This document shows, one piece after another, positions 41,423 through 49,481 of a stretch of DNA of 64,000 bases. The first letter of the stretch is position 1, and the number at the start of each line of letters is the position of its first letter. This DNA comes from Deltaproteobacteria bacterium (GTDB lineage: Bacteria > Desulfobacterota > DSM-4660 > Desulfatiglandales > HGW-15), in assembly GCA_020060215.1 (NCBI GenBank), contig JAGVAP010000132.1:186001-250000 (forward strand), written 5' to 3'. The position numbers and the translations under genes were made by a program. The notes under the pieces were generated by a model. That model searched no databases. It was not told where the DNA came from and saw only the letters and a program-made list of their open reading frames with translations.

Positions 41423-43078
41423 ATGATGCGCTTTGACAAGAGTAACGACGTCCTTGGAACCGTAAACAGGGGGAACCCGACCGAATCGAGTCTCTGCACC
41501 CTCTGCAGGGCGGACTGCCAGGGCAGGTGCGAGACCTGGCTCTCCAGCCTCGTCGGGCGCAAACTGCTCTACCCCCGGAGCTACGGGATCGTGACCGCCG
41601 GCGCCAACAACACCACGCACGTGGGGGTTTCGTACAACTCCTTGAGGGTCCAGGGATACGCCTATGGCGCCCACGGTCTTTCCCAGGGCCTGACCAACAA
41701 CGCGGACGACTGCATCTTCCCCAACGTGAGCCTCGAAACCGAGTTCGGGAATGTGATGAAGACGAAGGCGCGCATCCCGCTGATGACCGGCGCCCTCGGC
41801 TCCACGTTCGTAGCGGCCAAGTACTGGGATTCCTTTGCCGTAGGCGGGGCACTGGTGGGCATTCCCGTCGTCATCGGCGAGAACGTCGTGGGCGTGGACC
41901 GCGAATCCACCATCGTCCCGGGCGAAAAGAGGAAGGGAAAGATCAGGGTCTCTCCCGAGCTCGACCGGCGCATCCAGACCTATCTGCGCTACTTTGACGG
42001 CTACGGCGCCATCATCGTCCAGCTCAATGTGGAAGATACGCGCAACGGTGTCGCCGAATACGTGGTCGACAAGTACGGGGACAAATGCATCATCGAGCTG
42101 AAATGGGGACAGGGCGCCAAGGACATCGGCGGTGAGATCCAGGTGACCAGCCTCGACTACGCGATCTTCCTCAAGGAGAGGGGCTATGTGGTGGATCCGG
42201 ATCCGACCAAGCCGGAGGTCAAGAAGGCCTTTGAAGAGGGTTCCATCAAGTCCTTTGCAAGGCACAGCCGGCTGGGCGGCACCAACCTGGATACCGTCGC
42301 ACAGGTCCGACAGGACTTCATGGCCGGTGTCGACTATCTGAGATCCATCGGTTTCAAACGGGTCACCCTCAAGACCGGCTCGTACGGCATGGAAGAACTG
42401 GCCATGGCGATCAGGTTTGCCACCGACGCCAAGCTGGATCTTCTCACGATCGACGGCTCGGGCGGCGGCACAGGCATGAGCCCCTGGAACATGATGCAGA
42501 GCTGGGGCGTGCCCTCGATCATCCTCCATTCCAAGGCCTACGAGTATGCGGGCATCCTGGCGGCCAAGGGGCTGAAGGTGGTGGACATGTCCTTTGCCGG
42601 CGGCTTCGCCCTCGAAGACCACATCTTCAAGGGCCTCGCGCTGGGCGCGCCGTTTACGAAGCTCATCTGCATGGGCCGCGGCATCATGGTCCCCGGTTTC
42701 GTGGGCTCCAATATCCAGGGGGCGCTCAACCCCGACCAGAAGGCGGCGGTCAACGGCCACTGGTCGGAACTGCCCAAGTCCGTAAGAGAGGTCGGGAGCT
42801 CCGCCAAGGAGATCTTCGCTTCCTACTTCGACGTGGAGAAGAAGGTGGGAAAGGATGAGATGAAGAAGATTCCTTACGGCGCCATCGCCTTCTACACGCT
42901 TGCGGACAAACTCGCCTGCGGTCTTCAGCAGCTCCTGGCCGGCGCCCGGAAGTTCTCGGTCACGAAGATCGCCAGGACCGACCTCATGTCCGGCAACCGG
43001 GAGACCGCCAAAGAAACCGGCATCCCCCACGTTGCAGACGTGAACGACGAGAGCGCAAGGAAGATCCTGAACTCGTGA
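41423..43078 (+). CDS. FMN-binding glutamate synthase family protein with N-terminal Cys cluster
   Basis: The 551-residue protein is the FMN/synthase domain of glutamate synthase alone (GltB2-like), without the amidotransferase domain. The barrel shows GVSYNSLR, TGALGSTFVAAKYWDSFAVGGAL, IELKWGQGAKDIGG, the DGSGGGTGMSPWNMMQSWGVPS flavin/substrate loop and ICMGRGIMVPGF. Near the N-terminus C25, C28, C32 and C36 form a CX2CX3CX3C cluster that could bind an Fe-S centre; the 3Fe-4S motif of classical GltB is not seen at its usual place. The role in nitrogen assimilation follows from the family and from control by the ANTAR leader. AGGAGG precedes the ATG pair at 41423. Confidence 0.87.
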   Translation: MMRFDKSNDVLGTVNRGNPTESSLCTLCRADCQGRCETWLSSLVGRKLLYPRSYGIVTAGANNTTHVGVSYNSLRVQGYAYGAHGLSQGLTNNADDCIFPNVSLETEFGNVMKTKARIPLMTGALGSTFVAAKYWDSFAVGGALVGIPVVIGENVVGVDRESTIVPGEKRKGKIRVSPELDRRIQTYLRYFDGYGAIIVQLNVEDTRNGVAEYVVDKYGDKCIIELKWGQGAKDIGGEIQVTSLDYAIFLKERGYVVDPDPTKPEVKKAFEEGSIKSFARHSRLGGTNLDTVAQVRQDFMAGVDYLRSIGFKRVTLKTGSYGMEELAMAIRFATDAKLDLLTIDGSGGGTGMSPWNMMQSWGVPSIILHSKAYEYAGILAAKGLKVVDMSFAGGFALEDHIFKGLALGAPFTKLICMGRGIMVPGFVGSNIQGALNPDQKAAVNGHWSELPKSVREVGSSAKEIFASYFDVEKKVGKDEMKKIPYGAIAFYTLADKLACGLQQLLAGARKFSVTKIARTDLMSGNRETAKETGIPHVADVNDESARKILNS

Positions 43079-43095
43079 GGTGCTCCATTCGATGA

Positions 43096-43133
43096 AAGGC
43101 CCGCTCCTTCCCCGGGAGGGAGCGGGCCTTTTC
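43096..43133 (+). terminator. rho-independent terminator after the glutamate-synthase-domain gene
   Basis: GGCCCGCTCC (43098-43107) pairs with GGAGCGGGCC (43119-43128), followed by TTTTC. It lies 18 bases past the stop codon. Confidence 0.75.
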
Positions 43134-43214
43134 AGTTCGAATGGATGGGTTTCGCTCCGCCCCTCCCATCCTCACAAATCCGGATTTCTGCAGCGTCCGG
43201 CTTAACGTCCGCTG

Positions 43215-44513
43215 TCAACGAATCTTCACCCAGAGCAGACGGGCGACGGAAGGCCCTGGATTCTTCCATTGGCTGGGCATCTCCGAGGTAAGATAGATCA
43301 CGTCCCCGGGTCGAACCGTATACACGGTCTTCTCCATCTTGACCTGAAGCACCCCGCTGAGCAGGTAGCCCATCTCCTCTCCCTTGTGGAGAAAGAAGTG
43401 GGCGGGGATTTCTCTCTTGGGCTGGACCTCCAGGAGGAGGGGCTCCGCCTTCTGTTCGAAGTCCAGCGGGGTAAGCGACTTGGCGGAGACCGCTTCCTCC
43501 GGGAGTCCATGGAGCTTTACCTCTACCGCCTCCGCCGCCGGGAAAATGACCCGGTTCCTGATTTCCCCCTTTTCCTGAAAGAGGGAGCTCACCTCGACCG
43601 TGAGGACCTCCGCTATCTTGATCAGCCCCGGAAGAGACGGGTAGATCATGTTGCTCTCGATCTGCGAGATGGTGCTCGGGGTCACCCCCACGAGTTTCGC
43701 CAGATCGGTCTGGGAGATCCCCCTCTTGGTCCGCAGCTCCTTCAGCCGGAGTCCCAGGTCCAGTCGGCCGATGGTCCTCCTGTCATGATCAAAGGTCACG
43801 TTCAGATCCTTGGTCCAGTAGCTGTAAGGTTTGTTCAGGGTGTCGAGATCCCGCTTCTCGGCCTTGATGATCATGAGGGAAGTCGTCCCCCTTCGGACAG
43901 ACAAGTCGACGGCCACCTGCGCGATCTGGTTGATCTGCGCCCGCAACCGCTGTGAGTGCGCGCGCTTCTCCATGATCCAGTACGCAACGGTGCTCAGCTC
44001 GTACAAGCGGGGACAGGAATGGGAGTAGAAATTCAGGATCTGCTCCTCCCCGCCCCAGATCTCCTGCATCCCGGTCAGGCTTTCGAAGACGAAGCGGACG
44101 TCGCCCTGCAGCGATGAGTGAACCGAATAGAGCTCCTCAATCACCTGCTCCGGTTCCCGGGGCTTTTGAACGGTGATGAACCTGCATGGGGGCGCCTCCT
44201 TCCGTTCTTCGTAAAACTTCAGGAAAACGGGAGTCCCGCCCCCCTTCCCGTAGGTAAAGCAGTCCATGATCGTGAGCATGGGGTTGTCGGCCAGTGTGCC
44301 GAGCTGGTCCAGCAGGTTCTTCGGGGAACGATCGAAGCTGAGATAGACGATGGGTTTGGACTGGGCCTGAGAAGCGAGGATGAAACTCATGCAGAAGACC
44401 ATGGCGAGACTGCCCGCGTCGTCGTGCCATACGACGTTGTCGCCGATAAACAATCCGCCCAGGAGCCGGTCCAGCTGGCTCACACCTGAAGTTACGCGAG
44501 CTCTTTCGGTCAT
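43215..44513 (-). CDS. fusion regulator: degenerate KaiC/RecA-like domain, XRE HTH, cupin
   Basis: The 432-residue protein has three parts. Residues 1-235 have a KaiC/RecA-like layout (TSGVSQLDRLLGGLFIGDN), but the Walker A loop reads VVWHDDAG with no GK(T/S), so ATP hydrolysis is unlikely. Residues 250-312 are an XRE-type HTH (RLKELRTKRGISQTDLAKLVGVTPSTISQIES). Residues 360-432 are a cupin (HKGEEMGYLLSGVLQVKME...GDVIYLTSEMPSQW). HTH-cupin proteins usually sense small metabolites; the KaiC-like part may be a sensor or partner-binding module. It is divergent from the PEP-binding protein gene, 220 bases apart, which is its likely target. Confidence 0.83.
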   Translation of the reverse strand: MTERARVTSGVSQLDRLLGGLFIGDNVVWHDDAGSLAMVFCMSFILASQAQSKPIVYLSFDRSPKNLLDQLGTLADNPMLTIMDCFTYGKGGGTPVFLKFYEERKEAPPCRFITVQKPREPEQVIEELYSVHSSLQGDVRFVFESLTGMQEIWGGEEQILNFYSHSCPRLYELSTVAYWIMEKRAHSQRLRAQINQIAQVAVDLSVRRGTTSLMIIKAEKRDLDTLNKPYSYWTKDLNVTFDHDRRTIGRLDLGLRLKELRTKRGISQTDLAKLVGVTPSTISQIESNMIYPSLPGLIKIAEVLTVEVSSLFQEKGEIRNRVIFPAAEAVEVKLHGLPEEAVSAKSLTPLDFEQKAEPLLLEVQPKREIPAHFFLHKGEEMGYLLSGVLQVKMEKTVYTVRPGDVIYLTSEMPSQWKNPGPSVARLLWVKIR

Positions 44514-44529
44514 GGTTGGAGATCCCTGA

Positions 44530-44557
44530 TTCGTATTGCCCTTTTCGGCATGATCAA
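44530..44557 (-). promoter_or_regulatory. promoter of the KaiC-like/XRE/cupin gene
   Basis: On the minus strand, TTGATC (44557-44552), 16 bases, TACGAA (44535-44530), about 17 bases before the ATG at 44513. It lies in the 220-base divergent region that also holds the promoter at 44699-44727. Confidence 0.45.
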
Positions 44558-44698
44558 GCTATCGGAAGGGGTCCCCGAAGTCAAGGAGGACATCGGGCTG
44601 GACATGCAGGGATTTCTCCCTTCGTTCGGGCGTGCCGCGCCGACGAGGTCGGCCGTGTCTTGCTCGGCGGCAGGGCTCCGGCAGCGGTTCGGCGCGGT

Positions 44699-44727
44699 TT
44701 GACAAGCCGGCGGCATGTGCCTAAGAT
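44699..44727 (+). promoter_or_regulatory. strong promoter placing transcription start at the ATG
   Basis: A perfect TTGACA (44699-44704), exactly 17 bases, TAAGAT (44722-44727), then only six bases before ATG at 44734. Transcription would start at the codon itself, and no Shine-Dalgarno is present, so a leaderless message is predicted. Confidence 0.65.
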
Positions 44728-44733
44728 AGTTAC

Positions 44734-47700
44734 ATGAAAGAGGACAGGCCTACCCATGCCGACACCCCTTCCCTGAAGAACATACCCAGAAGCGATTCCG
44801 GCTTCGAGGCCCTCACGCCCTTTCGTACGTACCAGGAGCTGATGGGCCGGAAGGTCCGGGAGATCCTGCTTGTATCCAGCCCTTACGATGCCTTCATCCT
44901 GGAAGAGGATGTCAGTCTTGCCTCCAGGATCATCAACGAATATCGGGGCCTCAATCTGAGCCTGCCGCCTCGCGTCACGAGGGTATCCTCCCCCCGGGAG
45001 GCGATCAAGATGCTCTCCCTGCGGCCCTTCGACATGGCCATCACCATGCCTCACCTGGAGGAAGCGGATCCCTTCGTCTTTGGTGCGGAGATGAAGAAAA
45101 TCCGTCCGGACATGCCGATCATCCTCCTCGCACACAGCCTGAGAGGCGTATATCCTCCCGGGGAGGAGGATCGAAGCGGGATCGACCGGGCCTTCCTGTG
45201 GTCCGGGAGCTCGGACCTGCTCCTCGCCTTGATCAAGAGTGCGGAAGATCGGATGAACATCGACCATGACACGCAGACAGCCAAGGTCCGCGTCCTGCTC
45301 CTCGTGGAGGATTCCCCGACGTACTACTCATTCCTCCTTCCTCTCGTCTACCGCGAGATCGTCCGGCAGACCCAGGCGGTCCTCGAAGGGGGGCTGAACG
45401 AGGAACACCGACTGCTCACGATGAGGGCACGCCCAAAGATCCTCCTCGCGGTAAACTTCGAAGAGGCGATGGAGTACTATGAAAAGTACAGGCCGTACCT
45501 CTTCGGGATCATCTCCGATGCACGCTTTCCCAGGAACCGACGCATGGAAGAAGAGGGGGGAGTCCTGTTCCTCCGTCACGTCCGGCGTGAAATCCCCGAT
45601 CTGCCTCTTCTTCTCATGAGCGCAAACCCGGAGAACAGGAAGAAGGCTGAAGCCGTTCCGGCCATCTTCCTGGACAAGAATTCGGCACACCTGCACGCGG
45701 AGATCCGGGACTTCTTCCTGCGATACCTGGGATTCGGGGAGTTCGCGTTCCGGATGCCCGACGGAAGAGAAGTGGGGAGGGCATCCACCTTGAGGGAGTT
45801 GCAGGATATGGTTGCCGCCATTCCCGACGAGAGCCTCTGGTACCATGCCAAGCGGAACCACTTCTCGAACTGGATCATGGCCCGGTCGGAGATCACCCTG
45901 GCGTCCCTCTTCCGGGAAGTCCAGGCATCCTGGTTCTCGAGTGCGGACGAATTGAGGAACTATATCATCTCGAGCATCCGCGCCTCCCGCAAGTGGCGCC
46001 AGAGAGGGGTGGTGGCCCAGTTCAATCCCCGGAACTATGACGCCGAGGTGAACGATTTCGTCAGGACCGGCAGGGGTTCCATCGGAGGGAAGGCGCGAAG
46101 CCTCGCCTTCATGTCGGGGATGCTGAGGGATGAAGCGGAGATCTGCAAGACCTACCCGGGCACCAGGATCGAGATCCCCAAGACGTTCGTCATCACCACC
46201 GACGGCTTCGAATCCTTCATCGCCAAGAATCAGCTGCAGGGCTTTGCGGCGGATGATTCCCCCGACCGTGTCATCGCGGAAGCGTTTCTCCGCTCCGAGA
46301 TGCCGGATTGGGTCACCGGGGAACTGGCTTCCTATCTGTCCCTCACCCCCTGCCCTCTTTCGGTTCGATCCTCCAGTCTGCTCGAAGATGCACAGTTTCA
46401 GCCCTATGCCGGCCTCTATCAGACCTTCATGCTCCCGAACAATCACCCGGATTTTTCTGTGAGGCTCGGGCAGCTGACGGCGGCGGTCAAACTCGTCTAT
46501 GCCTCCACCTACTTCCAGGGGCCGAAGGCCTTCTCCAGGTCCGTTTCCCTGCAGCCCCAGGAGGAGAAAATGGCGGTGATCGTCCAGCAGCTGACGGGCG
46601 AGCGGTACGGGGATTACTTTTATCCGGCGGTTTCGGGAGTGGCCCAATCGCACAACTACTACCCCATTCCACCGATGAAACGGGAGGAGGGGGTCGCCTA
46701 CATCGCGCTGGGTCTTGGGAAGACCGTCATGGAAGGGGAAAAGGCCCTCCGCTTCTCTCCGAGATACCCGGAGAACCTGCCGCAGTTCTCTTCGGTGGAG
46801 GACATCCTGCGCAATGCACAGCGGTTCTTCTACGGTCTGGACATGAGGAACTCCCATGCACCGCAGGGCCTTCCACCCGACCTCGTGAGAAGAGAAGTGG
46901 ATGAGGCCGCCTCCGAGTTCCCGGTGACCACCCTGGCCAGCACCTATGTCCCGGAGGAGCATCGGATCAGGGATACAGGGCACATGCCGGGTGCAAAGAT
47001 CCTGACCTTCGCGCCCATCCTGAAGCACGATCGCTTCCCCCTGGCTCCCCTTCTGAGCGACCTTCTCGAGATAGGCCGCACCGGGATGGGTGCGCCCGTG
47101 GAGATCGAGTTTTCATTGAATTTAGGCACGGCCGAAGAGCCCAAGAAGGAGTTCTTCTTCCTCCAGATGAGACCCATGGCGGCCAGCAGCGGCCCCCTTG
47201 AGACGAAGATCGAGCCCCGTGAAGTCCAGGAAGCGATCTGCTACTCTACCCAGGCGCTCGGAAACGGGAGGAACAACAGAATCGCCGATATCGTATATGT
47301 CAGAAGATCCGAATTCAGGCCCGAGGAGACCAGTCGGGTCGCCCGGGAGATCGGGCTCTTGAACCATGGCCTCGTGAAGGAGGACCGCCCGTATCTCCTG
47401 GTCGGACCGGGGAGGTGGGGCTCTGCGGATCCCTGGCTCGGTATTCCCGTACAGTGGCCGGATATCTCGGGTGTCGGGGCGATGATCGAAATCCGTGACG
47501 AACAGATCAAGGCCGACCCTTCCCAGGGGACACATTTTTTCCAGAATATCGCCTCCCTGGGCATCCCCTACATCACGGTCACCGAGGGGTCGAGAGATTT
47601 CTTCCGGTGGGAGTGGGTCGACGCCCTTCCCGCCGTGGAGGAGACAAGGTTCCTCCGCCATGTCAGACTCGAAAGCGGAATGGCGATCAAGATCGACGGC

Positions 47701-47778
47701 AGGACCTCGGAGGGGATTATACGAATGCGGAATGCGGAAGTCGAAAGACGGGAAGAAGATCTGCCACGAAGGGTCTGA
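44734..47778 (+). CDS. two receiver-like regions plus PEP/pyruvate-binding (PPDK N-terminal) domain protein
   Basis: The 1014-residue protein has a degenerate receiver region (about 38-165: VREILLVSSPYDAFILEED), a second receiver-like region (about 185-335: VRVLLLVEDSPTYYSFLL, ending near PLLLMSANPENRKKA), a linker, and a PEP/pyruvate-binding domain (about 445-820) with RGSIGGKARSLAF, PLSVRSSSLLED and FFFLQMRPM. A C-terminal region of 190 residues contains VGPGRWGSADPWLGIPVQWPDIS. The phosphohistidine swivel and TIM-barrel domains of PEP synthase are absent, so it is unlikely to make PEP by itself. The last 18 codons fall in repeat-like DNA. No named function is known to me. Confidence 0.85.
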   Translation: MKEDRPTHADTPSLKNIPRSDSGFEALTPFRTYQELMGRKVREILLVSSPYDAFILEEDVSLASRIINEYRGLNLSLPPRVTRVSSPREAIKMLSLRPFDMAITMPHLEEADPFVFGAEMKKIRPDMPIILLAHSLRGVYPPGEEDRSGIDRAFLWSGSSDLLLALIKSAEDRMNIDHDTQTAKVRVLLLVEDSPTYYSFLLPLVYREIVRQTQAVLEGGLNEEHRLLTMRARPKILLAVNFEEAMEYYEKYRPYLFGIISDARFPRNRRMEEEGGVLFLRHVRREIPDLPLLLMSANPENRKKAEAVPAIFLDKNSAHLHAEIRDFFLRYLGFGEFAFRMPDGREVGRASTLRELQDMVAAIPDESLWYHAKRNHFSNWIMARSEITLASLFREVQASWFSSADELRNYIISSIRASRKWRQRGVVAQFNPRNYDAEVNDFVRTGRGSIGGKARSLAFMSGMLRDEAEICKTYPGTRIEIPKTFVITTDGFESFIAKNQLQGFAADDSPDRVIAEAFLRSEMPDWVTGELASYLSLTPCPLSVRSSSLLEDAQFQPYAGLYQTFMLPNNHPDFSVRLGQLTAAVKLVYASTYFQGPKAFSRSVSLQPQEEKMAVIVQQLTGERYGDYFYPAVSGVAQSHNYYPIPPMKREEGVAYIALGLGKTVMEGEKALRFSPRYPENLPQFSSVEDILRNAQRFFYGLDMRNSHAPQGLPPDLVRREVDEAASEFPVTTLASTYVPEEHRIRDTGHMPGAKILTFAPILKHDRFPLAPLLSDLLEIGRTGMGAPVEIEFSLNLGTAEEPKKEFFFLQMRPMAASSGPLETKIEPREVQEAICYSTQALGNGRNNRIADIVYVRRSEFRPEETSRVAREIGLLNHGLVKEDRPYLLVGPGRWGSADPWLGIPVQWPDISGVGAMIEIRDEQIKADPSQGTHFFQNIASLGIPYITVTEGSRDFFRWEWVDALPAVEETRFLRHVRLESGMAIKIDGRTSEGIIRMRNAEVERREEDLPRRV

Positions 47779-47821
47779 GACACAAAGACACCCTATCCTC
47801 CTTGGTCTTCGTGTCTTGGCG
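47763..47821. repeat. dispersed inverted repeat, copy C (overlaps a gene end)
   Basis: GCCACGAAGGGTCTGAGACACAAAGACACC and the opposing CTTGGTCTTCGTGTCTTGGC repeat the arms of copy A. The upstream ATGCGGAATGCGGAAG tract (near 47726-47741) is also repeat-like. The stop codon of the 1014-residue protein (47776-47778) lies inside this element. Confidence 0.65.
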
Positions 47822-47871
47822 GCGGGATCTGGATTCGGCGTGGTGGAATTTAACTGCAACGATGGAGATGA

Positions 47872-49221
<1,350 letters not shown>

Positions 49222-49387
49222 TCAGACACGAGCCTCTTCCGAATTCCGCCTTTCCTCTTCCTTTTTTCTTCCAGGCGTCAGAAATCCGGCACAATCCCGT
49301 GTCGGCGTACGGAGACCATGTCACCTCCCTCCTTGATCCTTCTCCTCAGGCCGATGAAATGCAAAGGATTTACGCCCTCCCGACCCC

Positions 49388-49403
49388 TGGCACGGTTCCT
49401 GCT
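49388..49403 (+). promoter_or_regulatory. sigma54 (-24/-12) promoter for the hybrid kinase gene
   Basis: TGGCACGGTTCCTGCT has GG at -24 and GC at -12 with exactly ten bases between, and matches TGGCACGN4TTGCT except for one position. It lies about 80 bases before the ATG at 49482. It overlaps the start of a CATAAT hexamer that has no good -35, so sigma54 is the better reading. Confidence 0.65.
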
Positions 49404-49481
49404 TATCAAAACTGCGGCATAATCTAGCAATCCGTGCCCGCTCCCCATCCAAGGGAGAGGATCCGACAAAGAGGACGCGGG

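Noticed and set aside
41405..43030. 541-codon minus-strand frame opposite the glutamate-synthase-domain gene
   Set aside because: The plus-strand protein has unmistakable family motifs and a Shine-Dalgarno; the minus frame has neither and reads like antisense of conserved codons.
45328..47028. 566-codon minus-strand frame inside the PEP-binding protein gene
   Set aside because: It lacks any recognisable domain and is fully covered by the plus-strand gene with PPDK motifs.
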